From Casuarina equisetifolia (taxonomy: Eukaryota > Streptophyta > Magnoliopsida > Fagales > Casuarinaceae), in assembly GCA_028551475.1 (NCBI GenBank), contig CM052357.1, positions 14,989,931 to 15,053,930 of the forward strand: a DNA stretch of 64,000 nucleotides. Direction: 5' to 3'. A model generated the notes under the pieces. That model was given only the letters and a program-made list of their open reading frames with translations. It was not told where the DNA came from and searched no databases. The first letter of the stretch is position 1; each line of letters begins with the position of its first letter. The position numbers and the translations under genes were made by a program. Positions 25,691-36,240 of the stretch are shown piece after piece.

Positions 25691-26177
25691 TTTCGTTGAA
25701 CAAAGGTCGATCTCGAATGTGTCACTACATTTAAGCAACTTATGTTAATCCATATTTCCCATTTTAAAAGAATACAAATCGCATTAATCCGTGTCTTCCT
25801 TGTTACTAGTTTATTGCTGATTACTATTGAGAAGAATCTTTTTTTTTTTTTTTAACTTTTAATTTTTGCATGTTTGCTGCATGTATGTCTTTCATTTTAT
25901 TTTCCTTTTTCTTATTCACGGTAGGATGGGAGTCAGTGAAGTGGGGGGGTTCAATTGTTCAAGAGATATTATGATACTGTTACTTTTTTGGTAGGCCATA
26001 TTGCAATGTTGTTGTCACGTTTATTGTTTCTAGAATTTGCTTAGCAATCCAATTCACAGTATCTGTTAGAGCAATTCATAGTTGTGAAAGGTATAAAAAC
26101 TGCCACTTTCCTTTTGTTATTGTGAATTGAAATAAATAAATTATCTTTTGACAGGATCAACAGTCAGGGGAAGAATT

Positions 26178-28753
26178 ATGTATCGGCTTAAGTCTTCGGC
26201 ACGTCTCATGGTTGTGTCAGATCTTGATCATACAATGGTAGGTCTTCTAGTGTCACTCCAATCTCTTGCTGCAGTGATTTTATTTGCAAGCTGTTTTCGT
26301 TGCAGGTTGATCATTATGATTCCGAGAACCTTTCGCTGCTCAGATTTAATGCTTTGTGGGAATCCAATTATCGTCATGATTCACTGCTAGTTTTCTCAAC
26401 TGGAAGATCGCCCACACTTTACAAACAGTTGAGGAAAGAGAAACCCATGTTAACTCCAGACATAACCATAATGTCTGTTGGAACTGAGATAACGTATGGA
26501 AACTCAATGGTGCCAGATGATGGTTGGTTTGAAATCTTGAATCAGAAATGGGATAGGAACATAGTCATTGAGGAATCAAGCAAATTTCCCGAACTCACTC
26601 TTCAGGTAGTGTTTACAGATGTTTGCATCAGATAAGTTGATTGTTTCCCCTGGTACATGGTGGTGACATTCCATATGATAATTTGGGTTATAAATTATCC
26701 TTAAGGTAATTGAATTAATTTCTTACTTAAAAATGTTTTATATATTGAAAATTTATGAATCCTGTATTTCAATGGTTATCACAGTCAGAGACAGAGCTTC
26801 GACCACACAAGATTAGCTTTTACGTTCAGAAAGATAAGGCTCAGAGTGTGACAAGGGCTCTAAAAGAGCGTTTTGAAAAGCTTGGAGTAAGAATTTATTC
26901 CTAAGTGGGTTTTTCCACCATTTCATCTCTTGTATTGTTATTTAATGATTGAAATCTTGCTTCTTTGCCAGTTGGATGTTAAAATAATCTATAGTGGAGG
27001 AATGGATCTAGATATATTACCACAAGGTGCTGGCAAAGGACAAGCTCTTGCATATCTGCTAAAAAAATTTAAGACCGAAGGAAATCTACCCAAAAACACG
27101 CTTGTTTGCGGTGACTCTGGAAATGATGCTGAGCTATTCAGTATACCAGATGTATATGGTGTCATGGTTGGTAGTTCATCTGCTCCATTATTGTTCTTGG
27201 TATTCTAGTAAGCAGTGGAGGTCGTCTTCCTAACTTTGTGGTGCTAATGTTTGTCCATTAAGTAGGTTAGCAATGCTCAAGAAGAATTGCTGCAGTGGCA
27301 TGCTGAGAATGCTAAAAATAATCCTAAGATTATTCATGCTACGGAGAGGTGTGCATCCGGGATCATAGAAGCCATTGGTCATTTTAGCCTGGGCCCAAAC
27401 ACATCTCCTAGAGATGTTACTGACTTTTTGGACTGTAAGCTGGAAAATGTAAATCCTGGACATGAAGTTGTGAAATTTTACCTGTTCTTTGAGAGGTGGA
27501 GGCGTGCAGAAGTTGATAATTCTGAGCCATATTTGGCAAGTCTGAGAGCAGCTTGTGTATGTCTGATATCCCTTTCGCCTCTCAGCTTAGTTTTTTATGA
27601 TTGTAGAGCGTATTGTTCCTTAAAAAGAGTATAGAGCATCTTATCTAGCATGGGTCAGTGATCTGTAGTCTTTCTGAGGGGATATTATCTGCATGCTTGT
27701 ACGGGCTATATTTTAAATGTTTTTGCAACTTTTATCAAATTTTATTCTACATGATAATTAACATTCACTAGACTGCTGTGAGGTACAGTTCTTCAATAAA
27801 ACTGTGGGCTGTAAATGAAGGACTATATTCTCATTTCCTTTGGTCTACAAGACAAAAGATAATAAATAACATGTTGCAGTTTTTGGCTTAAAAGATTATT
27901 AATCTTGGTGCACTATTGGATTTTATAGTTCAGGACATTAATGAAATTATGCTTACAATAATATAAATTTTGACTCCTGCACTGAGCATGAATATTTGTT
28001 ACTTTCTTGTGTTACTAAAACATAGCCTTGCTCTTGTCAGACCTATAATTTTTTTTCTCTTGCACATCTGTCAGGATCCGTCTGGAGTTCTTGTCCATCC
28101 ATCTGGAGTTGTGCAATCTCTTCGTGACAGCATAAATGCAATGAGATCATACTATGGAGACAAACAGGGAAAACAGTTCTGCACTTGGGTTGATCAGGTT
28201 CTGCCCGTACAGATTAGTTCAAATTCGTGGATCGTGAAGTTCAATAAATGGGAGTTATCTGGTACTGTCTTGTTCCTTCTTCTTTTATTCCTCTCTCATT
28301 GCATGGTTTGATAAATCTATTAGATTTATGGTCTGCAATTACAATGCCATGGTATAATATTTGTACTTGGAGGATCGTCGAGATCAGTTCTCTTCCTTCT
28401 ATTCTGTCGCATATGGTTTAGTCTATTTTTCTTCTGAAGTAATATGCGAAGGCCTTCTGTCCTGTAGGTGAGTGTCAGCAAAGTTGTCTGACTACTGCCA
28501 TACTTCGTTCACAGGTGAGTTCATTTCTTCTTTTTTTTTTTTTTTCCCTCTTATTTCTTTGTTTTGAAGTCCAGAGATGAGTTATCAGATTGATTTAGAA
28601 GTGTCTCCCCAAATTTGTGCATGAAATTATCTGGCTCCCTTTTTGTTTTATCAGGATGCCACTGGTTTGGCAGACGGTTTCACTTGGATGCATGTACATC
28701 AAACCTGGTCAGAAGAATCAGAATCCAAAGATCATTCATCTTGGCTATTCTAG
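26178..28753 (+). CDS. SPP: Sucrose-phosphate phosphatase
   Basis: The enzyme removes phosphate from sucrose-6-phosphate in the cytosol, the last step of sucrose synthesis. Eight coding exons: 26178-26237, 26306-26605, 26785-26886, 26972-27166, 27266-27556, 28075-28261, 28468-28514 and 28655-28753. All have GT/AG ends and keep frame. The result is 426 residues, the normal plant length. The HAD-phosphatase motifs are intact: DLDHT at 15-19 (nucleophile Asp15), STGR at 51-54, lysine 176, and GDSGNDAE at 201-208. The C-terminal SPP-specific domain follows, with [17 protein letters not shown] and the VHPSG stretch. The start is the first ATG of the exon after the leader intron and matches the family N-terminus. 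The exon ending at 27166 uses the weaker donor GTTGGT, which the frame requires. The plant gene family has several members; which one this is cannot be told here. Confidence 0.95.
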
Positions 28754-29092
28754 ATAGGTGCTACGGCTTGACTTCCGAGTTGAGAATATTAAAAAAAAAG
28801 TACTTTGTTGAGAATTTTTACCTTTCTACTTTGTGTTTTATCATTCGGGTAACACCTAACAACTCCATGTTTCCCGGTATATTCGGCTGCGACTGATATA
28901 AGATACATGGCCATTTTGGTGGTGGATTGCATATCCATGGTTTTGAGATTCATAATTCGCGTGAATATATATATTAGGGAATGGAGCTGCCAATGTTTGT
29001 TTCTTCTTACGTTTGCTTAACTGAAACATGAAAATCAAGTTGTTTCTAGTTAGAGTAATGTCAGTAAATCAAATTAAGGGTAACGAGGGGGA

Positions 29093-29134
29093 AGCTGTAC
29101 TGAAACAGGGAGCTGTACTGAAACAGGGAGCTGT
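29093..29134. repeat. 18-bp tandem repeat
   Basis: Two perfect copies of AGCTGTACTGAAACAGGG are followed by the first six bases of a third. Confidence 0.9.
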
Positions 29135-29554
29135 CCCAGTTTCGGTCTTGAGAATGGGGAGCCCTTTCAGAGAACATACTGACCCCACAAACAAGTAACC
29201 TGCCCGTCGCTGTCGACGATCACAAAGCATATGAAATCGGTCTCCATCACTCTTGTAGTCGTTGAATTTAGTTGCAATGTGCCCACTTTGTCGTGAGCAT
29301 ATATGGTATTCTACACGCTTCCCTATATCGCCAGTAATGCTCATTGCCTTGTATGGTAGCTTTTGGTACACGATGACCTTATTCCAAGATATTTATTGGG
29401 ACCATTTCTGGGCGAAGGATGGAACTCACTAGCCCAATTTTGTGTGGCACCAACCCGTTAGGAGTTCGGCCTAGTCCATTCCTAAAAACCCTCTAAGCGG
29501 ATAGATAACTACTAATAAATTACTTACTAAAGGAAAAAAGAGAAAAACCACAGA

Positions 29555-29615
29555 AGAGCCCAACCGGCATCTAACCGGTGACCTCTTGATCTGCAGTCAA
29601 ATGCTCTATGGACCC
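29555..29615 (-). pseudogene. tRNA-Cys(GCA) pseudogene lacking most of the D-arm
   Basis: The minus strand begins GGGTCCATAGAGC and continues GCATTTGACTGCAGATCAAG, the anticodon arm of plant tRNA-Cys with anticodon GCA. Then come GAGGTCACCGGTT and a 3' acceptor strand GGGCTCT. The acceptor and anticodon stems still pair. About ten bases of the D-arm are absent compared with the normal 72-base gene, and the T-loop reads GGTTAGATGCC instead of GGTTCGAnnCC, which weakens the B box. It is probably not functional. Confidence 0.75.
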
Positions 29616-30543
29616 AGCTGGGGTCCTATTCCCACACAATTTATTAATTGTTTTTTTTTTTTTTATTATTTTGTTAACTCGCAATAAGATGCTATAGAAT
29701 GGAAAAACCCAAGCAAAAGGACCTTAACTGTTAACAAACCAATCTAATTTCATCTAAACTAACAAAAGGCCTATTTGAAAAAAGAATTCAGGTTTTAAAA
29801 TGAATCTTTGAAGAATAACATTCATGGATTTATATTTGGAAAAATAGCTCTTATACCATCTACAAATGAAAACCATTAATAAACAGGACATGCTTCTAAC
29901 AAGTACTTATAAGAAGATTCTTTTCAAAAACCTTCTTTTTATTTTTTATTAAAAAAATCAAAGATGGCTTATGTGAATGACATATAGTTATCCTCTTACT
30001 CATTTAAGAAAGTAGCAACTATTTCCCTTCCCACCTAACAAGTACTCTTTTTCTTTTTCGTTTTGTGCAATCTTATGAATTGCATATTTCCATGTGCTCA
30101 TTTTTATAATTATTTTAATATTATCTAGTTGATTTGATCCAAATAAAAATATATTTTTATGACTTGCACTTATGAGTATCAATCTCTTATCCTTAACACC
30201 TACCTACACGAAAGGACATAGATCTCCACCTTATTATTGGGATAAACATCAAAAGTGAAAGTGAGAATCACATTTTAGGAGTAGAAAATTCATACTAAAT
30301 ATCTTAAAATTTTATATTTTTAATCAACGTGAAATCAAGTTTTTTTTTTTTTTTTTTAGAAAATGATTGCTAAAAAGTGTGAAAACATTGCTAAAAATTA
30401 ATTTAGATTGCATTATTTGTGAAACATATAGTTTTTAAGAAAGTAACTTTCATAAATGTATATGGTGACCACCGTCTTAATGGAAGATGGCGGGTGTGCT
30501 TTAAGAGTCCAGCTCAAGAAGCAATGTCCTCAATCAACTTTCC

Positions 30544-30578
30544 CACGTGGCGAGTGAGGATCCTTTAGTTGACACGTG
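30544..30578 (+). promoter_or_regulatory. Two G-boxes upstream of the 34-codon frame
   Basis: Perfect CACGTG cores at 30544-30549 and 30573-30578, 29 bases apart. G-boxes bind bZIP and bHLH factors, and paired ones are typical of ABA- or light-responsive plant promoters. They lie about 145-175 bases before the ATG at 30720. Confidence 0.5.
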
Positions 30579-30719
30579 TGATATTCCACTCAATCTTATG
30601 TGAGTTTTAAAATTAAAAAGCTTTATCCAATTCCCACTTTAAATCCGATCCCTTCGACCTTACTCTTCCGGCTTCCTTGTGGATCTCTGCGCTCTGGTCC
30701 GCACGCCAAACCCCATTCA

Positions 30720-30824
30720 ATGGCTCTCCGGATTGTGTACGGGGTGGTGTTCTTGTCCTTCTCCTTCGCCTGCATCAAGTTCATCCACCTCATGCTTCAC
30801 CCCGTCTTCTACTTCACCTCCTGA
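30720..30824 (+). CDS. Small hydrophobic protein, 34 residues, function unknown
   Basis: The frame begins at an ATG in good plant context (TTCAATGGC) and ends at TGA 30822-30824. It encodes one hydrophobic stretch, IVYGVVFLSFSFACIKFIHL, ending in HPVFYFTS, so a single membrane-spanning peptide is likely. Of its 34 codons, 31 end in G or C, in the middle of AT-rich DNA, which is strong evidence of coding selection. Two G-boxes lie upstream. The same frame stays open to an ATG at 30600, which would give 74 residues, but the extra part lacks the codon bias. I do not recognise the family. Confidence 0.55.
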   Translation: MALRIVYGVVFLSFSFACIKFIHLMLHPVFYFTS

Positions 30825-33300
30825 CGAAACCATCACCACGGATGTCGCCAGTTGAAAGCTGAAATGGGTTAGTCAAGGTTTTTTATTGGTTTTACTTCTT
30901 CTTCTTCTTCTTCTATAAACTTATATATGTAATGGGTTGATATTAGTTTCTCTGGATTTTTTTTTCTTTTCCTTTTTGTCGTGGCCGTCGCTCCTAGCAA
31001 TGTTTGTTGCTTTGGTGTGACGGGAATTGATATACTCTGTTGCCAGCAATGTTGGCTCTTGAATCTGCATTTGATATACTCTGATCGATTTTTCCATCTT
31101 GGGCTTTAGAATTTGGAGTTTCAATTGTGACCATACTCGCAACAATTCTAATTTGGAGTTTCAATTGTAACCATACTCCCAACAATTCTAATGGGGATCC
31201 TCAAACTGTCTTGGGAAGTTGAAAATGAAGAAAAAACTTGTTTCCTTACTGCAACCAAAAATAAAAATTTCTGATGCTCATAAGCTTTGCAAATTGGCTG
31301 TGAAAGTTTAGTTCTCAAATATGCTCAATCACTGCTTGCAACTCAGATCCAAAAGATTTAAGTGTAAGGTGCTTCATTTTTTTGTTGCTTTTAACAAACA
31401 AAAAGCTACGGAAGATTTCTTTTACAGCTATTTTAGAATAAAAGATAGACACTTGCTATGTTGTCCTGAGGATCAATAACATCTCACTGTGCATTGAAAC
31501 CTGTTATTTATTGGCATTCTGACACTAAAATTTTGGGAAACGGAACCGATGGTTGTTGTTGCTTCAAGAAAATGATGACAAAACTTTTAGTTTAAGGTTT
31601 GTTAAATATACCAAATTCAAATAAAACTATTTGAGAGTGGGAATATTTTGCCATCTTTATTTAGGAAAAAAAAAAGGGAGTAATCAGAAGAGGAAATTAG
31701 TCAGAAAAATGAATCTGAAATTGTTGTTCTTGCATTGCTCTCCCATGGCAACTAGGAGACCAAGGGTTTTGAAAGTAGTCCCAACCTAACAAGTTTTTGC
31801 AGTTCTCATTTGTTTGCCCATTGCTTTCCCATCACGTTTTGATAATATACAATTTAAAAATTAATGTCAACCTAATGTTTATAAATCAACTCTAATTGTC
31901 ACACCAAGCATTAGGAAATTTATTCCCATTCCTTCACGGGAAATAGTAGTCTCTTGTTTCAATCTTGACGTGCAGGCTAATTTAGTAATATTTATTTATT
32001 TTTATCTTTTATGTCTTTTCCAAATTCAATTAAAAGTCATGGATATAACTTCCGTACGTATTGCTAATTCATATTATCATTTTTGGCTGTCCCTCTGATT
32101 TTCCTCCTCCTCTCCTCTTGTTCTCCAATAACATTAAACTGTTGTTACCCTAGCAAGAATTTTCCAATTGGTAGACTAGAATAAGGGATATGAATTCTTA
32201 TCAGTACAATATTTGGCTAATCCGCTGAATTGAAAATTTTCAGGATGTCTTGTTTGGTAGATTTAAAATTTTCTTATCAGTACAATTGACAGTAATGTTT
32301 ATAAATCAACTTTAAGAATGACATCTTTTATCTTTTATGCACAAGCTACTATATGATACTTTTTTTTTAAAAAAAAAAAAAAATTTTAATTTTAATTTTA
32401 GTAATTTAATTATAAAATAAAAAGAAAAGTATAGAAAGAGGTATCCCTTGCAGTTGAGATACGACCCACCACGTGGTCCACATAACTATAGAAATGGGCA
32501 TCAGGTGTCGGGAGCCGTTTGGAGGAGTGAAGGAGAAAACAAAAGACCCGTTTCAGGATCCCGCAGGGCTATGCTGCACCCAGGAGGAGCGGTGCCTCTT
32601 CTAGAGGCAGACGTTTCGGTCTCCCATTACGGTTTGAAAAACTAGTTTTAAATAGAAAATGGAAAAGATTTAAGAACTACGCTAATCTTAATGATCATTG
32701 GTATTGCCATGTAAATCGAGAAGGCTCTGCTCGTGATGAAAAGGACTGACTCGGACTCGGACTTCTTGAGAAATAAATAGCCTTTTTCTTCCTCCCTTCA
32801 ACGACAAATATTATGGCTTTTGCACGAGACAGAAAGCGACCTTTCATTTGTTTGTGAGTCCATTGCTCAATCCCCCGGAGGTCGGGTGTCTGATGTATGG
32901 AGGATGTTCGTCCCTTGATAAAGATAGTGAGAGACATTAGGAGCTGAATATATAACCGTACGAAATTTACGGATAAGCATCCCTAAAAAACACAAAAATA
33001 AAAAAAAAAAACACAAAAATCTCTGTTCATAGTAGTCATGCATGACGTTTAACACCCTTAATCCACAATATTTATTTATGTATGTATAAACAGAAGTGGA
33101 TTAGATACCGATATTTGAAGTTGAGCCGTCTTACATTTTCAGTTCCAAAAACAATCACACCGAGGAAATCGGAATTTATTTATTTATTTAAGGTTTATCA
33201 ACATAGGAAAATGCTTTGTGGGGATGATGGTATTTAACAGAAACCGTCCTTTTGTTGCTTACCATAGGCGGTCCCTTCCATGCCTCTTTCCTCGTTTTCC
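30825..33300. other. Intergenic DNA without a supported gene
   Basis: AT-rich, with poly-A/T tracts and a 40-bp tandem duplication. The segment 32448-32645 is richer in G and C and holds a CACGTG core near 32470, but its 65-codon frame resembles nothing known. Confidence 0.5.
31110..31189. repeat. 40-bp tandem duplication
   Basis: Two adjacent 40-base copies beginning AATTTGGAGTTTCAATTGT, differing at about three positions. Confidence 0.9.
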
Positions 33301-33307
33301 AAAATTG

Positions 33308-33314
33308 TATATAA
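33308..33314 (+). promoter_or_regulatory. TATA box of the KVRF membrane-protein gene
   Basis: TATATAA lies about 110 bases before the chosen start codon and just before a long pyrimidine tract typical of plant leaders. Its position argues against ATG codons upstream of it. Confidence 0.55.
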
Positions 33315-33320
33315 CACCAA

Positions 33321-33376
33321 CTTCTCCTTCTCCTTCTCCTTCTCCTTCTCCTTCTCCTTCTCCTTCTCTATTTTCT
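33321..33376. repeat. (CTTCTC)n pyrimidine repeat in the leader
   Basis: About nine hexamer units on one strand. It is probably 5'UTR. If translated it gives an artificial Ser-Pro run, and on the other strand a Glu-Lys run. Confidence 0.85.
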
Positions 33377-33418
33377 TCTCCTTGCTCCCTCCGTTTCTTT
33401 TCATGTTCTTGTCCATGG

Positions 33419-34064
33419 ATGACTCAGACGTTCAGGACATCTGATCCAAAATCAAGGTTTAATATCTATCTTAAGAGGGAGAGGATCAGATATATGGGGG
33501 GCTTTGTCGGGATTGGAATCCTTGCAGTCTTTGCAGTCTCAGGAAGCGTGGTTTTACTTGTTCATCAAGTCCATAAGCGCCTCCACTCCGAATTCATGAA
33601 AAAACTTGAGTCTGAATTGAGCACTGTATTTCCCTCCCGCAGAAAGAAGAAGAAAGCCATTTCCGAATTGGATACCATCTCGTACTCCCAGGCCAAGAAC
33701 AAATCGGAAGGTATGTTCTTTTTACTTAGTGTTTTTCCTTTTCTTCTAAAATATTTAATCATATTTCTGCAGAATTCATGTACGTCTCATGAAATATATG
33801 TTTCCTTTTTGGTGTGTAGCATCTGAGGAATGTCAAGCCAAAAAGAAGGTCCGATTCGCAGATGATGTTAAAGAACCATCATCAAATAACAAAGAATACC
33901 GGCAGAGACAGATACTGCAGCATAGGCAGGTTATGGCAATGAAGTATCTAGCACACAGGAGCCATTGCCAAAAATTGGAGCACGCCATGCCAGCCAACAG
34001 GCAAGCTCTGTACAAAGGGATCAATGAATATAAGGTCCTTAAAGAGCAAAGTGTGTATGTATAG
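33419..34064 (+). CDS. Single-pass membrane protein with a KVRF motif, function unknown
   Basis: Two coding exons, 33419-33710 and 33820-34064, joined by GT/AG in frame, give 178 residues. The ATG at 33419 is chosen because it is the first in-frame one after the TATA box at 33308. A basic N-terminus is followed by one membrane segment at about 27-48 (GFVGIGILAVFAVSGSVVLL). Then come a charged helix-like part, a lysine run at 76-79, and KKVRFADD around residues 106-113. The KVRF core fits the RVxF docking motif used by type-1 protein phosphatase, and such acidic-flanked KKVRF/HFA segments recur in uncharacterised plant proteins. The C-terminal half is rich in Gln, His and Arg and probably helical. 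I do not recognise a named family; the phosphatase link is inference. Confidence 0.75.
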
Positions 34065-35450
34065 AAACTTTTGTTTTTTTTCACCAGTCTTTTGTCTGCT
34101 GGTGTTCCTGATACATGCAGAGGTTTCCATTTTTCTTCTTGTAAGCATTAAATATGTAGGGCTGTAAACATTAATGTGTAGGGGGTGTTGTAACTTATTG
34201 GGAGACCCGGAATGAACTTGTTTGGATGGGATATGTACAAGGTAGTTGTTGGCTTTGCTTGTATTTTGGCGATGAAAACGTACTGTAGGAGCTGTAGGAG
34301 TTTGACAATTAGGAGGTGGAATTGGATGTTCATTTGTCGCTTTAGTTGACCCAAGCTTTCAGAATGATAAATTTGCTTCCCAGATTAGTGCAGGGACATG
34401 TACACTCCTCGCTTAACGTTTAGTACAACACGTGCTTCATTAATTTCTCTCCATTGATACAATGTTACATTTATGTAATTATCGTTCTTTCTATTCATTC
34501 CACCAAAAAGAACAATAAATATATAAATAAATAATCCATGTTTTCGTGGACTGTTTGTAGTTTCCTACATTAGTAATCATTGTTTGCGGGGTTGAGAATC
34601 TGGATTTGGTTAAAATGGGTCCTCCCACCAACCAAGCCTAGATGGGCTCTAAAAGGCTCAAAGTACACAAGTTAGATGCATAAACATAGTTCAGAAACCT
34701 GAAAAACAATAAACATAAAATTTTTCTTTTTTTTTCTTCTTTTAATTAATCCATACAGCTTTTCACTCTTGCTCTATTTCGTTATTTTTTTTTTTTTGTT
34801 CTTCACCGGTACTAGGCCAAAAGCGTCAATTCCTTGCAAGGTGAAACGACGCTTTTGAATATGCCGGGGGTAAAAGAGCCGATAAAAAGTGGCTAGAAGA
34901 ATAGAACCTTACAATTTACGTAAAATGGTCCAATAAGGTGGGGACAAAATAAGAAGAAGGTGCGAAATGACTTCTACAACAACAATACTACATAACGGAA
35001 GACGGGTTTTTAAGGTAAATTGTAACCAAACACATCAGACGCAATGACCTTTGTCTCCAATATATGTGGGGGCAAAAAAGTAGGGAGATCGGAAAGGATT
35101 ATTATAGGCCCTCGTTGTTGCGCTACTAAAACCTTCTCCTACGGCAAAATGTTTTACCGTGGGCGAGGCAAAAGAGTCAATTTTGCATCAATGACAATGA
35201 GGTTGATATCCCCAAATTTCGGGAAATGGGTGCATCTTTTGGGGGCATAATATTATGTCCCAAATATCCTAATTACATTTATGGCCCTTAAAGCAAGAAC
35301 GTTGCTTGCAACTTGGCTGCTTGAACTAACATAAGCACTTTATTAAGGCATAATTTCATTTTGGCAGCAACTTTGAATTTGTTAAGGATCCAATTTTCAT
35401 TAGCATCCCAAAAGTCATCAAAAGAGTCCATAATGAAATTGCCCCTTACT
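34065..35450. other. Intergenic DNA with a palindromic spot
   Basis: The first few hundred bases are probably 3'UTR of the preceding gene. From about 34800 to 35260 the DNA contains inverted repeats and may be a worn DNA transposon. The 68-codon frame at 35044-35250 has no recognisable product. Confidence 0.4.
34819..34856. repeat. Inverted repeat enclosing a palindrome
   Basis: The arms AAAAGCGTC and GACGCTTTT (9 bp, perfect) enclose a 20-base loop that itself holds the 10-bp perfect palindrome CCTTGCAAGG. Words such as AGCGTC/GACGCT are common in subterminal repeats of plant CACTA elements, but no transposon ends were found. Confidence 0.7.
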
Positions 35451-35452
35451 AT

Positions 35453-35754
35453 TGAATATGTAATTTAATACGCATATAGGATACAACTATAAGTAGATAC
35501 TAGTAACGAGACAAGATAGGTTGAATCAGGATAATTGAAGATCCAAACCAAATATATTCATGGAAACATTTTGACATTGATTATAGATCATAATGAAAAT
35601 CTTATTCAATAAGTTCATAAATATATTCATAACCATATATGGAAACAAAGGATCATAACATTAATACATTCAATATGAACAATTACATCCTAAAGTTAAA
35701 TACTCGTCTCATCAAGGGAAAAGGCAAGAAAACTAGATAGGCCAAATTGTCACA
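35453..35754 (-). repeat. Probable 3' LTR of the Gypsy fossil
   Basis: Starts TGAATATGTAATTTAATA and ends near GTCACA on the plus strand. It is clearly related, in the same direction, to 47402-47687. A purine-rich patch adjoins its inner end. The exact ends are not fixed. Confidence 0.55.
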
Positions 35755-36240
35755 TTGCCTCCAGGTAATAATTGATAAGAACTTTGAATTGACAAAGATC
35801 TTCTTGAACAATCAGGTTGCCCCATTATCGCAATCCCTGTCATCTAATTAAGTATTGTCGTCTAAAAGGAATTTTTTTCTTCTAGATTACATGATTGCTC
35901 AAAATTGCCTCCACCTTTTCTCAAAAGAGTTCATCATTGTTAAAGGAGTCCTCAATAACCTGTTTTTCCTTGAGTCTTCCACATCCTTGTGGAAAGGCTT
36001 TAGAATGTTTGCATGTAAGATTGCTTATAGCTAAAGGTTAAACGGAAGATTGCTTCTTAACAAAAACCAAGGTTCATCCACTTAGGCACACACAAACACT
36101 TTCTCTATGTGTAAAGTAGTCTATCCATCATCTAAAATTACTTGTTCTTTCCTTTTTTAACGAGTTGGGTGAGTTGCCTAGCCAGGGAGTCATAAGGCAT
36201 GCCTTTTTGCACCAAATGCATCATGTCTCCCACAGCTTGA

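Larger units (their letters stand above)
28754..30540. other. 3'UTR of the phosphatase gene and intergenic DNA
   Basis: The first few hundred bases are probably 3'UTR. Beyond them there are no supported genes apart from the tRNA-Cys pseudogene and short tandem repeats listed separately. Poly-T/poly-A tracts near 29650 and 30340 are AT-rich filler. Confidence 0.5.

Noticed and set aside
32448-32645. 65-codon frame in a GC-richer spot
   Set aside because: Not recognised, and no supporting start context; it may be part of a promoter or an old repeat.
33218-33418. Longer N-terminus with a Ser-Pro repeat for the KVRF protein
   Set aside because: The frame's first codons lie upstream of the TATA box at 33308, and the Ser-Pro run is a translated CTTCTC leader repeat.
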